Shown: one piece after another, positions 38,186 to 49,591 of the stretch | How the letters are laid out: the number at the start of each line of letters is the position of its first letter | How positions within the stretch are numbered: the first letter of the stretch is position 1 | Source: an uncultured Pelagibacteraceae bacterium | GTDB lineage: Bacteria > Pseudomonadota > Alphaproteobacteria > Pelagibacterales > Pelagibacteraceae | Direction of reading: 5' to 3' | DNA: 64,000 bases | Assembly: GCA_902547825.1 (NCBI GenBank) | Contig: CACCPE010000001.1 | Coordinates: forward strand, 1 to 64,000 | Translations under genes and position numbers: made by a program | The notes under the pieces: generated by a model | Databases searched by the model: none | What the model saw: the letters and a program-made list of their open reading frames with translations, nothing else | Told to the model about the DNA's origin: nothing

Positions 38186-40584
38186 TTATTACTCTTCCAT
38201 GGTTAAAAGAACATTTGAAAACTAATGCTAACGAAAACGAAATTATAAACAAACTCACTAACATTGGCCTTGAGGTTGAAAGTATAAAAGAAAACCCAGG
38301 AGAGCTAAGTGAATTTAAAATAGCTAAAATTATCAAAGCTGAGAAACATCCTAACGCAGATAAATTAAAAGTGTGTGATGTAAACATTGGTGGAAAAGAA
38401 ACTTTAAAAGTTGTATGTGGGGCACCTAACGCTAGAGACGGTCTTTTGACAATTTATGCCCCGCCAGGAGCTACAATACCTAAAACAAAGTTCCAATTAA
38501 AAATTGCCAAAATAAGGGGAGTTGAATCGCGGGGCATGTTGTGTTCTGAAAGCGAACTAAATTTATCAGATGAAAGTGATGGAATAATAGAATTAAATGT
38601 TAAGGAAAAGGAAATAGGAAAAAGTTACTTTAAGACCAAATCAGAAAAAGCAATCGATATTTCAATTACACCAAATAGACCAGACTGTTTAGGCATAAGA
38701 GGCATAGCAAGAGATTTATCCTCTACTGGAGTAGGTAAATTAATAACCTTAAAAAGAAAAAAAATAAAACAAAGTGCTAAGCATCACGTTAAGATCTCAA
38801 TAACTAAAGATAAGCATCAAGGATGTCTAATATTTGGAAGCTGCTATATCAAAAATATAGTTAATAAAGAGAGTCCAGAGTGGTTAAAAAATAAACTTCA
38901 TGCTCTTGGTTTAAAACCAATATCTGCTGTTGTAGACATAACTAATTATGTGATGTTTGATTTGAATCGCCCGTTACATGCTTACGACGCAGATAAAATT
39001 GATAGAGAAATTATTGTGAGAGACTCAAAAGAAGGAGAAGAGTTTGAAGCATTAGATAATAAAAAATATAAACTTAAAAAAGGTATGTGCGTTATTACTG
39101 ATAAGTCTGGTGTTTTGGGCCTCGGTGGAATTATCGGAGGGACAAAGACTTCGACTGAATTTGATACTAAAAATATTTTACTTGAATCTGCATATTTTCT
39201 ACCAACCTCCATTAGACAAACGTCTCGAGAGTTAGCAATTAACACTGACGCAAAATATAGATTTGAGAGAGGTATTGATCCTAACTCTGTGCTGGAGGGA
39301 CTACAATTTGCTACTGATTTAATATTAAAGATATGTGGAGGGGAAGCTAGCAAGTTTAAGATTATTGGAAAAAATTTTCAAAAAAATAAAATTATAAATT
39401 TTGAAATCGATAATTTCGAAAATTTGATTGGTATACCAATATCTATTAATGAGTCACAAAAAATTTTGGTTTCATTAGGTTTCAGATGTAAAAAAGGTAA
39501 AAAAAATCTTAAAGTAGAAGTTCCTTCATGGAGACCAGATATTAATCAGGATGTAGACATAATTGAGGAACTTATTAGAATTAAAGGTTTCAAAAATATA
39601 AAATTAGTAGCCCCTGAAAGAATTAGAGAAAATGAAACTTTAAATTTTAGACAAAAGCTATTCCATTTGTCACAAAGATCTCTTGCATCTAAAGGATTTC
39701 TTGAGTCAGTAACCTGGTCATTTACTGACTCTAAAATTGATAGTCAATTTTCAAAAGATGAAAAAGAAATTACAATTTTAAACCCTATTTCATCTGATCT
39801 TGATGTTTTGAGAAGATCAATTTTTTCAAATCTTTCATTCTATTTAAAAAAAAATCAAGATAGAGGTTATGAAGATGTGTCCTTATTTGAAATAGGTCCG
39901 GTGTTTTTTGGAAAAAATCCCGGAGAGCAACAAATTGTAGTTGGCGCTCTGAAGTCCGGTAAAGTAAACAGAAAAAGTTGGATTGAAAAGGAGAGAAACA
40001 TAGATGTATTTGATATCAAAAGTGACGTAGTCAAAACTTTAATTGAACTTGGAGTATCCGAGAAAGATCTTTTTATAAGCGATAATACAAAACAGTGCTA
40101 CCATCCAGGAAGATCTGGTTCAATAAATTTAAAATCAGAAAAAGGTCCACACCTTGCTTACTTTGGAGAATTACACCCTGCTATTATAAAAAAATTGGAT
40201 TTTAAAGAGCCTAATGTTTATGGTTTAGAAATTTTTTTAAAAAATATACCTGAGCCTAATAAAAAAAATAGACTAATCAAAAAAAGTTTTCAACCATCAG
40301 ATTTCCAAAAATCTCAAAGAGATTTTGCATTCCTAATTGATAAAATTTTCAAAATAGGTTTATTAGAAAAAATTATTAAAGAGATTGATACATCTATAAT
40401 CCAAGACGTAAAAACTTTTGACGTTTACGAAGGGGAGAATATACCAAAAGATAAAAAATCGGTAGCAATTAATGTAACATTACAATCGACAATTAAGACT
40501 TTGAGTGAAAAAGATTTAGACCAGATTAGCAATAAAATTATTGATGTAGTGAAAGAAAAAACAGGCGCTACAATTAGGTCCTAA
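38182..40584 (+). CDS. pheT: Phenylalanyl-tRNA synthetase beta subunit
   Basis: [44 protein letters not shown]-terminal FDX-ACB domain; ATGA overlap with pheS. Confidence 0.97.
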   Translation: MIITLPWLKEHLKTNANENEIINKLTNIGLEVESIKENPGELSEFKIAKIIKAEKHPNADKLKVCDVNIGGKETLKVVCGAPNARDGLLTIYAPPGATIPKTKFQLKIAKIRGVESRGMLCSESELNLSDESDGIIELNVKEKEIGKSYFKTKSEKAIDISITPNRPDCLGIRGIARDLSSTGVGKLITLKRKKIKQSAKHHVKISITKDKHQGCLIFGSCYIKNIVNKESPEWLKNKLHALGLKPISAVVDITNYVMFDLNRPLHAYDADKIDREIIVRDSKEGEEFEALDNKKYKLKKGMCVITDKSGVLGLGGIIGGTKTSTEFDTKNILLESAYFLPTSIRQTSRELAINTDAKYRFERGIDPNSVLEGLQFATDLILKICGGEASKFKIIGKNFQKNKIINFEIDNFENLIGIPISINESQKILVSLGFRCKKGKKNLKVEVPSWRPDINQDVDIIEELIRIKGFKNIKLVAPERIRENETLNFRQKLFHLSQRSLASKGFLESVTWSFTDSKIDSQFSKDEKEITILNPISSDLDVLRRSIFSNLSFYLKKNQDRGYEDVSLFEIGPVFFGKNPGEQQIVVGALKSGKVNRKSWIEKERNIDVFDIKSDVVKTLIELGVSEKDLFISDNTKQCYHPGRSGSINLKSEKGPHLAYFGELHPAIIKKLDFKEPNVYGLEIFLKNIPEPNKKNRLIKKSFQPSDFQKSQRDFAFLIDKIFKIGLLEKIIKEIDTSIIQDVKTFDVYEGENIPKDKKSVAINVTLQSTIKTLSEKDLDQISNKIIDVVKEKTGATIRS

Positions 40585-42392
40585 TGACAGATACAAAAAG
40601 AATACGTAATTTTTCTATAATTGCGCATATTGATCATGGTAAATCTACAATTGCAGACAGAATTATCCATAAATGTGGAGGTCTAACAGATCGTGAAATG
40701 AAGCAGCAAGTTTTAGACTCAATGGAAATAGAAAGAGAAAGAGGTATTACAATTAAAGCTCAAACAGTTAAATTAAATTACAAATCTAAAGACGGTAAGT
40801 ATTATAGATTAAATATCATCGATACTCCAGGACACGTAGATTTTGGTTATGAGGTCAGTAGATCTTTATCTGCGTGTGAAGGATCACTTTTAATAGTAGA
40901 TAGCACTCAAGGTGTTGAGGCACAGACACTAGCAAATGTCTATCAAGCACTAGAAATTAATCATGAAGTCATACCTATTTTAAATAAGATCGATCTACCT
41001 GCATCTGATATAGAAAAAACAAAAAAAGAAATTGAAGATGTAGTTGGTATTGAAACTACAAATGCGATTCCTTGTTCTGGAAAAACTGGTGAAGGTATAG
41101 ATGATATTTTAGAAGCGATTATAAATAAATTACCAGCTCCAAAAGGTATACCTAGTGAAAAACTTAAATGTTTATTGGTTGATAGTTGGTACGATAGTTA
41201 CTTAGGCGTTGTCATTTTGGTACGTATAATCGACGGTAAATTAAAAAAAGGCATGAGGATAAAACTTATGTCCAATAATCAAGAACATATAATCGAAAAG
41301 GTGGGAGTGTTTACTCCAAAACCAAATGATACAGAAGAGCTAAATTCAGGAGAAATAGGATACATAATTACAGGCATTAAATCCCTTTCAGAAACTAAAG
41401 TAGGAGACACAATATGTGATGCTAATAATCCTATTAATGATCCTTTACCGGGGTTTAAGCCGAGTAAGCCAGTTGTATTTTGTGGTTTGTTTCCAGTCGA
41501 TAGCTCAGAATACCAAAAATTAAAAGATGGTTTAGCCAAACTTAAATTGAATGATGCGAGTTTTTCATACGAACCAGAGTCTTCAAGTGCATTAGGTCTT
41601 GGGTTTAGATGTGGTTTTTTAGGTCTTTTACATCTTGAGATAATCACAGAAAGGCTCGAGAGAGAATTTGATGTAAGCTTAATAACAACTACCCCAGGGG
41701 TGATTTATAAAGTTCACACAACAACAAGAAAAATTTTGGATTTACAAAATCCTACAAACATGCCAGATCCTTCACAAATTCAAAAAATTGAGGAACCATG
41801 GATAAGATCAACTATCATTACTCCAGATGAGTATTTAGGTTCAATAATTAAGATTTGCCAAGATAAAAGAGGAGTTCAAACTAATTTAGCTTACTCTGGA
41901 AGCAGAGCAGTATTATCATATGATTTACCACTTAATGAAGTTGTATTTGATTTTAATGATAGGTTAAAATCTGTTTCTAGTGGTTATGCAAGTTTTGATT
42001 ATGAAATTTCTGGATACAGAGAGGGTGATCTGGTCAAACTAGGAATTTTAGTAAACTCAGAACCTGTTGATGCTTTGGCAATGATTATTCATAAAGATTT
42101 TGCTCAAAAAACTGGCAGACAAGTATGTGAAAAGTTAAAAGATTTAATTCCAAGACATAACTTTATGATACCAGTGCAAGCAGCTATTGGTGGGAAAATT
42201 GTAGCTAGGGAATCCATTAAAGGATTTAAAAAAGATGTATTAACAAAAATACATGGTGGTGGAGCAACAGATAGAAAGAGAAAGCTCCTAGAAAAACAAA
42301 AAAAAGGTAAGGCTAGATCAAAACAGTTTGGAAAAGTAGAGATACCGCAAGAAGCATTTATTGGAGTTTTAAAAATAAATAAAGACACTTAA
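40584..42392 (+). CDS. lepA: Elongation factor 4 (LepA GTPase)
   Basis: [57 protein letters not shown]. Confidence 0.98.
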   Translation: MTDTKRIRNFSIIAHIDHGKSTIADRIIHKCGGLTDREMKQQVLDSMEIERERGITIKAQTVKLNYKSKDGKYYRLNIIDTPGHVDFGYEVSRSLSACEGSLLIVDSTQGVEAQTLANVYQALEINHEVIPILNKIDLPASDIEKTKKEIEDVVGIETTNAIPCSGKTGEGIDDILEAIINKLPAPKGIPSEKLKCLLVDSWYDSYLGVVILVRIIDGKLKKGMRIKLMSNNQEHIIEKVGVFTPKPNDTEELNSGEIGYIITGIKSLSETKVGDTICDANNPINDPLPGFKPSKPVVFCGLFPVDSSEYQKLKDGLAKLKLNDASFSYEPESSSALGLGFRCGFLGLLHLEIITERLEREFDVSLITTTPGVIYKVHTTTRKILDLQNPTNMPDPSQIQKIEEPWIRSTIITPDEYLGSIIKICQDKRGVQTNLAYSGSRAVLSYDLPLNEVVFDFNDRLKSVSSGYASFDYEISGYREGDLVKLGILVNSEPVDALAMIIHKDFAQKTGRQVCEKLKDLIPRHNFMIPVQAAIGGKIVARESIKGFKKDVLTKIHGGGATDRKRKLLEKQKKGKARSKQFGKVEIPQEAFIGVLKINKDT

Positions 42393-43411
42393 TGAAAAAA
42401 AAATTATTTATTTTCACTAATGAAAGTATTTTTTTACAAGAAGATAAATTTTTTTGTGATAATATTGATCTTAAATCTAGCCCCGAAGGATTAAATAAAA
42501 AATTTGAAGTAAATCTTTTTGGCAGAAAATCTTACAAGAAAAGAGCACATGAGATAAAATTAAAAAAATTAAAAATTTTCTCTAATATATTTTCTTATTT
42601 ATCTGAAGTAATAAGATCTGCAAAAATTGAGAATACAAAATTTTTAGTTATCTCTATTTCTCCTTATACTTTTTTAATATGTCTATTTCTTAGGCTTTAT
42701 GGAAAAACTCCAATTGTCTATTTAAGAAGTGATGGCTATGGAGAATATAAAGCCATTCTTGGGAATACCGGTAAACTTGTTTACCATTTAATGTTTAATA
42801 TGATCTCATTAATTTCTAACTTAATAAGTTGTAGAAATTACATTTTAAGAGGCAAGAAAGGTAAAGTTGTTCATCCATCTCAACTTGATTCTGTTTGGCT
42901 TAGAAAGCCAAAGATTCAAGAAGTTAAAAATTCTAAACTTCTGTATGTTGGTAGGATAAGAGTAGAAAAAGGCATTTTCTCATTGGCTTCTCTAATTAAA
43001 AACAAGCGTGATATCTCTTTAACAATAGTAGGAGCTGAAAAAAATACCTCTTATAAAATTAATCAAAGCAATATAAATATTCAATTAACGCAAAGTAATA
43101 AAGTAAGGCTCATAAAATATTATGATGATCATGATATATTTGTTTTACCGTCATTTACAGAGGGACACCCTATGGTTCTATTAGAGGCATTAGCTAGAAG
43201 AAGACCGGTAATCATTTTTAAGGAAATTGAACATGTAATTGGAGATAAAAAAGGTATTTTTGTTGCTAAGCGAAATTTTATTAATTTTTTTGGAGTACTT
43301 AATCATATTAAAAAAAATTATAAAAAAATTCAAAAAGATATGATGAAAAATAAATTACCCACTAATAAAGAGTTTATCGAAGAATTTGTAAAAGCAATCG
43401 ATGATTGCTAA
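42392..43411 (+). CDS. Glycosyltransferase (GT4/GT1-like)
   Basis: [48 protein letters not shown]. Confidence 0.87.
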   Translation: MKKKLFIFTNESIFLQEDKFFCDNIDLKSSPEGLNKKFEVNLFGRKSYKKRAHEIKLKKLKIFSNIFSYLSEVIRSAKIENTKFLVISISPYTFLICLFLRLYGKTPIVYLRSDGYGEYKAILGNTGKLVYHLMFNMISLISNLISCRNYILRGKKGKVVHPSQLDSVWLRKPKIQEVKNSKLLYVGRIRVEKGIFSLASLIKNKRDISLTIVGAEKNTSYKINQSNINIQLTQSNKVRLIKYYDDHDIFVLPSFTEGHPMVLLEALARRRPVIIFKEIEHVIGDKKGIFVAKRNFINFFGVLNHIKKNYKKIQKDMMKNKLPTNKEFIEEFVKAIDDC

Positions 43412-43413
43412 TT

Positions 43414-43503
43414 GGAGAGGTGGCCGAGTGGTTGAAGGCGCACGCTTGGAAAGCGTGTAAACGGGAAACCGTTTCGAGGGTTCGAATCCCTCTCTCTCCG
43501 CCA
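43414..43503 (+). tRNA. tRNA-Ser(GGA), CCA encoded
   Basis: GGAGAGG/TCTCTCC acceptor, anticodon stem-loop CACGC-TTGGAAA-GCGTG (GGA), long variable arm, T-arm GAGGG-TTCGAAT-CCCTC, terminal GCCA. Confidence 0.95.
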
Positions 43504-43527
43504 TTTTTTTAAAATATTGTACAACTA

Positions 43528-44262
43528 TTACTTTTTTAAAATAGAATAAATATTATAAGTACAATATTCCTCAAATATTTTTACTTTACGAAGTAAATCA
43601 AATAAAAAAGCAAGTGGATGGTCCGAAAAATTTGTTTTAAAGTATGTGACTTTAAATTTTGACTTTTCAAATATTCGAATATAATCTTTAAATGAATATT
43701 TACTTAATCCCAAATCTTCAATTTTAAAAAAATTTTTTTTGTATTTTTTATTTAACCTATTAATTAATATTTTTTCAGGTATAATTATATGAAACCAAGG
43801 CAAGTATGCTTCCGTCCTACCATGATCTCCATTATAAAAATTATATAAAGGTCCGAAACCCACAAATGCTTTACCATCTTTTTTAAGAATTTGATGAAAT
43901 TTCTCTAATATTTTATCTAGATTTAATGTGTGTTCAAAAGTATCTTTAGTAACTATGTAATCAATATCTTTAAATTTATCTGTTTTTAGTAAATCTATTA
44001 CCTCAAATTCCACCTTATCTTTAAGGACTGGAAAGTTTTGATCTAAATTTCCTTTAGCGAAACTTATTAAATCAATGTTTAAATCAATACCGATTACTTT
44101 TTTAGCTCCTAAAGCTGCAATTTCTAAAGCTAAAGAACCATGACCACATCCAAAATCAAGTACTTTTTTATTATTAAAGTCTGGTTTTGTGCCAAGTCTT
44201 CTCCAAAATTTTTTATTCTCAATTTTTCCGTAATCAAAATATTTAATATCATCTAATTTCAT
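43528..44262 (-). CDS. Class I SAM-dependent methyltransferase
   Basis: KKVLDFGCGHGSLALEIAALGAKKVIGIDLN motif I, DTFEHTLNLDKILEKFHQILKKDG; start probably MKLDDIKYF at 44262. Confidence 0.88.
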   Translation of the reverse strand: MKLDDIKYFDYGKIENKKFWRRLGTKPDFNNKKVLDFGCGHGSLALEIAALGAKKVIGIDLNIDLISFAKGNLDQNFPVLKDKVEFEVIDLLKTDKFKDIDYIVTKDTFEHTLNLDKILEKFHQILKKDGKAFVGFGPLYNFYNGDHGRTEAYLPWFHIIIPEKILINRLNKKYKKNFFKIEDLGLSKYSFKDYIRIFEKSKFKVTYFKTNFSDHPLAFLFDLLRKVKIFEEYCTYNIYSILKK

Positions 44263-44340
44263 TGTATAACTCCAATTATCATATCCACATGCAACTATAA
44301 AGTGTCTTAATTTAAATCCTCGAATCAATTAAATTTAACT

Positions 44341-44372
44341 AAGGGCAGTGGAGGGAGACTGAAGCTGCCTTT
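44341..44372. repeat. GC-rich hairpin in the intergenic space between NlpC/P60 and methyltransferase genes
   Basis: AAGGGCAG (44341-44348) / CTGCCTTT (44365-44372), 8-bp stem with one G-T pair on the + strand sense, 16-nt loop. Confidence 0.4.
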
Positions 44373-44376
44373 GCTT

Positions 44377-45117
44377 TTATAGTCTTTTGATTCCAATTAC
44401 CTTTAAATTAGCAGTCCGTTCAATTTTGTTTATTGTTTGATTTATATTCATTACAACTGTCTTTTTCATTGGACCATAAGCATGAATAAGCTTTTTATTT
44501 GAAATAGCTAAAGCGACGTGACCTTTCCAATATATAATATCATTTTTTTTAATATTTTTTAATTTTATATTTTTTTTAAAGTATTTAACTTGATCTTTTG
44601 CATCTCTTGGACAGAATTTGTTACTAAAATTCAAAAATATCTGTATCAAAGCTGAGCAATCAATTCCTTTAAAAGATTTACCACCCCATTTATATCTTAT
44701 ATTTTTGAAAATATTTATTTTTTTAAAAGGATTTTTTTCTACATGTGAAATTAGCTTTACATCATTTTTATTAATCCAACCTTTAGAAAACTTTAAAAAT
44801 TTATTTTTCTTCCCCAAGGCTTTTATTTTTGAGCCAAAAGGTATTATATTTATTTTTTTCTTATTGTTAGGAAATTTGTAAACTATTGCTTTCAAAACAC
44901 TTACTTTATGACTTGGTTTTAAAAATTTTGAAAAATTTTTATTTTGAACGTAACCTCTATAGCCGTCTTCTTTGATTTTGATTTTAAGCCATCTACTAGT
45001 TTTTTTAAATATTGAAAAACTCTCACCAAAAATCATTTGAGTAACAATTTCTGATTTACTTGAAGGTTTCTTATAAAGATTTACGATTGAAAAGTTGTTT
45101 GTTAGGTACTTAGTCAT
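44377..45117 (-). CDS. NlpC/P60 (C40) peptidase with N-terminal SH3-like domains
   Basis: IRYKWGGKSFKGIDCSALIQIFLNF (catalytic Cys), KKNDIIYWKGHVALAIS (catalytic His); SH3b-like repeats at N-terminus. Confidence 0.9.
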   Translation of the reverse strand: MTKYLTNNFSIVNLYKKPSSKSEIVTQMIFGESFSIFKKTSRWLKIKIKEDGYRGYVQNKNFSKFLKPSHKVSVLKAIVYKFPNNKKKINIIPFGSKIKALGKKNKFLKFSKGWINKNDVKLISHVEKNPFKKINIFKNIRYKWGGKSFKGIDCSALIQIFLNFSNKFCPRDAKDQVKYFKKNIKLKNIKKNDIIYWKGHVALAISNKKLIHAYGPMKKTVVMNINQTINKIERTANLKVIGIKRL

Positions 45118-46483
45118 TCAACTTAAGTTTATCTTTAATCATATAAAGAAATATAAGTGAAGGAATTACCATCACTGCTGTGATTATAAAGAATATACCC
45201 CAATCACCGTTTAACCAATCAACCAAAGCACCTGATGATGCAGCTAAAGTGGTTCTTCCTGCTGTACCAATTGATGCAAGAAGAGCGTATTGTGTTGCTG
45301 TATAAGTTCTGTCAACTAACATAGAAATAAAGGCTACAAACGCTACAGTCGCAAAGGCTGCAGCCATATCATCAAAAATTACTGCTATTGCAAATAACAA
45401 TTCTGACTTTCCATACCATGCTAACAAGGAAAATAACAAGTTTGTCGAAGCCATTAATATGCCAGAGACGAACATAGCTTTAATTACTCCTGAGCGTATC
45501 GCAAATAAACCTCCTAATAAAGTGAAGATTACAGTAGTAACCCAACCTAAACCTTTAGAATAAAGCGCGATGTCAGATTTTGTAAAACCAATTTCTTTGT
45601 AAAAAATTACTGACATCCTACCTAAAAATGCCTCACCTATTTTGAAAAGAAATACAAAGCCAAGAATTACTAAAGCAATATTAAAACCATTTTTTTTAAA
45701 AAAACTAATTACAGGACCAATTACCGTTCCTGTTAACCATGCAACAATTTTAGTGACAACGTTAGAAGATCCTAACTTTTCTTCAATCATTTTATCAGTA
45801 AGTCTTTGACTTTCTTTTCTGTTAGTAGGCTGAGGTTCATTCACGAATAAAAGTGCGATATTGCATGCAATTATAATTATTCCTAATACTAAAAATGTTG
45901 TTTGCCAGTAGTTTTCAAAGCCAGCTTGTTGAAAAAATTCAGCTGAATGTAAGGCAATTGCACCCCCTAATTTATATCCTGTCCACCATCCAACAACCGC
46001 CATAGCAGCTCCAGCCTGCATTGATTTTCCTTCATGCTCACCAATTTGTTCAATTCTTAATGCGTCGACTGTAATATCCTGAGTAGCAGAGGCGATAGCA
46101 ATCATAAGGCCAATGCTTATGACTAAAGCCAAGTTTGCAGTAGGATTGATAAGACTCCAGCAAACTAAACTGACTAAAATTATTGTTTGCATCGTAATTA
46201 TCCAACCTCGCCTATGGCCAACTTTTTCAGTAAGCCACGGAATTCTTATTCTGTCTATTATAGGTGCCCACAAATAATTAAATGCGTAAACTGCAAAAAT
46301 TAAACCTGCCCATCCAATAGTACTTCTGCTTAGTCCTTCCTCTTTTAACCAAAGACTTAAACTACTTCCGATTAATACCCACGGAAAACCACTTATCGCT
46401 CCTAAAAGTAAAATTTTGATCATTCTCTTATCAAAGTAAACTTTGAAAGTTTCCGAGAGTGATTGTTTCTTTATTATTTCCAT
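45110..46483 (-). CDS. MFS transporter, AmpG-like
   Basis: LGAISGFPWVLIGSSLSLWLKEEGLSRSTIGW, AYAFNYLWAPIIDR-like (VYAFNYLWAPIIDRI) and SATQDITVDALRIE motifs of the AmpG family. Confidence 0.88.
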   Translation of the reverse strand: MEIIKKQSLSETFKVYFDKRMIKILLLGAISGFPWVLIGSSLSLWLKEEGLSRSTIGWAGLIFAVYAFNYLWAPIIDRIRIPWLTEKVGHRRGWIITMQTIILVSLVCWSLINPTANLALVISIGLMIAIASATQDITVDALRIEQIGEHEGKSMQAGAAMAVVGWWTGYKLGGAIALHSAEFFQQAGFENYWQTTFLVLGIIIIACNIALLFVNEPQPTNRKESQRLTDKMIEEKLGSSNVVTKIVAWLTGTVIGPVISFFKKNGFNIALVILGFVFLFKIGEAFLGRMSVIFYKEIGFTKSDIALYSKGLGWVTTVIFTLLGGLFAIRSGVIKAMFVSGILMASTNLLFSLLAWYGKSELLFAIAVIFDDMAAAFATVAFVAFISMLVDRTYTATQYALLASIGTAGRTTLAASSGALVDWLNGDWGIFFIITAVMVIPSLIFLYMIKDKLKLND

Positions 46484-46486
46484 TAT

Positions 46487-47935
46487 TTAATTCTTCCAAA
46501 ATGAGGGAAAAAATAGAACTAAAACTGCAAAAAGCTCCAGTCTTCCCAACAACATTCCAAAAGATAATATCCATTTCGAGAGGTCAGGTATATCCTTATA
46601 ATTACCATTTGGACCAATCATATCCCCAAGACCTGGACCAACATTTGAAATTGAACTCGCAGCTCCTGAAATTGATGTAATAAAATCTAATCCACTTATC
46701 GAAAGCAATAAAGAGATCATAAAAAAAATAAATAAAAAGGAAAATATAAAAATAATTACTGAGTGAATAAAGTTGTCAGAAATTTTTTGATTGTTATATT
46801 TTGTAATTATTACACTATTAGGAGAAATGAGTTTTTTAACTTGATTTTTTAAAAATATTAGAAGCATTTGAAGTCTAAATATTTTTATACCACATGCTGT
46901 AGATCCCGCACATCCACCTATAAACATTAAAAATAAGAAAAAAATTAGAGAAAATTTACCCCATAGACTAAAATCGTCGGTAACATATCCTGTTCCAGAT
47001 AATATTGAAATTACATTAAAGGAGGAAATTCTAATTTTATCAAAAATATTACTCTCATAATTTATAAAAATTAAATAAAAAAACATTATAGTAATTGATA
47101 TTGCTAATAAATAAATTAACCCTTTAATTTGCACATCTTCAAAAAAAACTTTTCTATTTCCTCGGGCAAATTTTAAATATGATATGAAAGGAATACTTCC
47201 CAAAATTATAAAAACACTTGCAATTATCTCAATATATGAACTTTTAAAAAAACCAATTGAATCATTATGAGTTGAAAAACCACCAGTAGCAATAGTTGTC
47301 ATGGCGTGACTAACACTATCAAATATTGTCATACCGAACACCCAATAAAAAAAACCACATAGAAACGTTAAAATAAAATAGGTGGATATTATTGTTGCTG
47401 CTACTTCTATAGTTCTGGGTAAAATTTTTTCTGTACTATCTGGTCCCTCCATTTTGAATAATTGCATTCCGCCAACTTTTAATAGGGGTAAAATTGTAAT
47501 AGCCATTACAATTATTCCTATTCCTCCTAACCATTGCATAATAGCTCTCCATAAAAGAATACTTTTTGGGGTGTTATCTAAATTTGAAATAATCGTAGCG
47601 CCAGTGGTTGTAATACCTGACATACTTTCAAAAAATGCTTCACTGAAACTAAATTCTTGTGTCGCAAGCACAAAAGGTAAACTTCCAAATAAAGCAACCA
47701 TCAACCAAGCTAATGAGGAAAACAAAAAAGTTTGTCTCAAATTTAATTTGAATTCCTTTTCTAAATTAGCAAGCACAAATAGAATTCCTATAAAAATTGT
47801 TACAAAAGACGCACCAATAAAACTATGGCTTTTCTCATCAAAAATAATTTGAAGAGAGTAGGGCGCTAACATAGCGATGCCCAAAACTATTAATAATACG
47901 CCAATTAAAAAAAATACAGTTTTGTTAGTAGCCAT
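46487..47935 (-). CDS. trkH: TrkH family potassium uptake protein
   Basis: ESMSGITTTGATIISNLD, THAMTTIATGGFSTHNDS-like, ILSGTGYVTDDF, IGGCAGSTACGIKIFR pore-loop repeats. Confidence 0.94.
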   Translation of the reverse strand: MATNKTVFFLIGVLLIVLGIAMLAPYSLQIIFDEKSHSFIGASFVTIFIGILFVLANLEKEFKLNLRQTFLFSSLAWLMVALFGSLPFVLATQEFSFSEAFFESMSGITTTGATIISNLDNTPKSILLWRAIMQWLGGIGIIVMAITILPLLKVGGMQLFKMEGPDSTEKILPRTIEVAATIISTYFILTFLCGFFYWVFGMTIFDSVSHAMTTIATGGFSTHNDSIGFFKSSYIEIIASVFIILGSIPFISYLKFARGNRKVFFEDVQIKGLIYLLAISITIMFFYLIFINYESNIFDKIRISSFNVISILSGTGYVTDDFSLWGKFSLIFFLFLMFIGGCAGSTACGIKIFRLQMLLIFLKNQVKKLISPNSVIITKYNNQKISDNFIHSVIIFIFSFLFIFFMISLLLSISGLDFITSISGAASSISNVGPGLGDMIGPNGNYKDIPDLSKWILSFGMLLGRLELFAVLVLFFPSFWKN

Positions 47936-48028
47936 AAAAATTAAGATTATTTAAATAGATCTAAAATTCAACTTAATATAATGCAATAAACTCTGTATTT
48001 TGCACAGAAAATTTAATAAACCTTACTT

Positions 48029-49591
48029 ATGCTTGATAACAACTTGATACAAACTACTTCATCTTGGCCCTTTGTAGAAATAAGAAAACTTTTAAAAGAA
48101 AGAAAAGAATTAATAAAAAAAAAGAAAAAGATTACCTTTCAGACAGGTTACGGTCCAAGTGGGTTACCGCACATCGGTACATTTGGCGAGGTGGCAAGAA
48201 CTACAATGATGATAAATGCTTTAAACCACATTATGGAAATAGAAAACGAGCTAATTACATTTTCTGATGACATGGATGGATTAAGAAAAGTTCCCGATAA
48301 CATACCCAACAATGAAATTTTAAAAAAAAACTTAGGTTTACCCCTCACATCTATACCAGACCCCTTCAAAAAATTTAAAAGTTTTGGTGAACACAATAAT
48401 GAGATGCTAAAAGAATTTTTAAACAAATTTAAATTTAAATTTATTTTTAAAAGCTCCACTAAGAATTATAAAGAGGGAATTTTTAACAACTCCCTCATTC
48501 GTGTTTTAGAAAAGTATGAAGATATCATGAACATTATTTTACCTACTTTGAGAGAGGAGAGACGCAAGACATATTGCCCGTTCCTACCCATTTGCCCAAA
48601 GACTGGAAAAGTACTTGAGATCCCGTTAGTGAGCATTGATAAAAAAAAAGGCAAAGTAGTATTTGATAATGAGGGTAAAAAAATTGAAACTGACATTCTT
48701 AATGGAAATTGTAAACTACAATGGAAAGTAGACTGGGCTATGCGTTGGTTTACATTTGATGTAGATTTTGAAATGTACGGTAAAGATTTAGCTGAGAGTG
48801 CAATTTTATCTAATAAAATTTGTCGGATCCTTGGTAAAAATCCACCTAACGGTTTTGCTTACGAACTTTTTTTAGATGAAAAAGGTGAAAAGATTTCTAA
48901 GTCCAAAGGCAACGGCATCTCTATAGATCAGTGGTTAAGATATGCTTCTCCAGAAAGTTTAGCTCTATATATGTATCCCAATCCAAAAAGAGCAAAAAAA
49001 CTTTATTCTGAGGTGGTACCTAAAACAGTAGATGAGTATCTTGAAAATATTGAAAAATATCCATCTCAAAAATTAAAGGATCAAATACTAAATCCTGTTT
49101 GGCATATACATAATGGCAAGCCACCTAATGAAAAAATTGTTATGCCATTTTCTATGCTATTGAATTTAGTTGGATCAAGCAATGCTGATACCAAAGATAT
49201 TCTTTGGAAATTTATAAAAAGATTTCATAAAGAAATAAATCCAAAAGAGAATAAAATACTTGACGATCTAACCCAATATGCAATTAATTATTTTAAAGAT
49301 AAAGTTGAGCCTAATAAAAAGTTCAAGAGACCAAACGCTGAAGAAAAAAAAGCTTTGAAAAATTTAGTTAACAAATTGAAGCAGATAAATCAATCATTAA
49401 CGCCAGAGGAAATACAAACCCACGTATACACAGTTGGTAAAGAAAATGGATATGAAAAAAACCTCAGAGATTGGTTTAAACTTATTTACGAAGTTGTTTT
49501 TGGTGAGGAGAATGGTCCTAGAATGGGATTTTTTATAAGTTTTTTTGGACTTAAAGAAACAATTGATTTAATAAGTAATAAAATAAAATAA
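48029..49591 (+). CDS. lysS: Lysyl-tRNA synthetase, class I
   Basis: TGYGPSGLPHIGTFGEVARTTMM (HIGH) and GEKISKSKGNGISIDQWLRYASPESLALYMYPNPKRAKKL (KMSKS), class I LysRS. Confidence 0.94.
   Translation: MLDNNLIQTTSSWPFVEIRKLLKERKELIKKKKKITFQTGYGPSGLPHIGTFGEVARTTMMINALNHIMEIENELITFSDDMDGLRKVPDNIPNNEILKKNLGLPLTSIPDPFKKFKSFGEHNNEMLKEFLNKFKFKFIFKSSTKNYKEGIFNNSLIRVLEKYEDIMNIILPTLREERRKTYCPFLPICPKTGKVLEIPLVSIDKKKGKVVFDNEGKKIETDILNGNCKLQWKVDWAMRWFTFDVDFEMYGKDLAESAILSNKICRILGKNPPNGFAYELFLDEKGEKISKSKGNGISIDQWLRYASPESLALYMYPNPKRAKKLYSEVVPKTVDEYLENIEKYPSQKLKDQILNPVWHIHNGKPPNEKIVMPFSMLLNLVGSSNADTKDILWKFIKRFHKEINPKENKILDDLTQYAINYFKDKVEPNKKFKRPNAEEKKALKNLVNKLKQINQSLTPEEIQTHVYTVGKENGYEKNLRDWFKLIYEVVFGEENGPRMGFFISFFGLKETIDLISNKIK

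Noticed and set aside
47382-47852. 156-aa ORF antisense to trkH
   Set aside because: Shadow of conserved membrane CDS; no RBS or recognisable domain.
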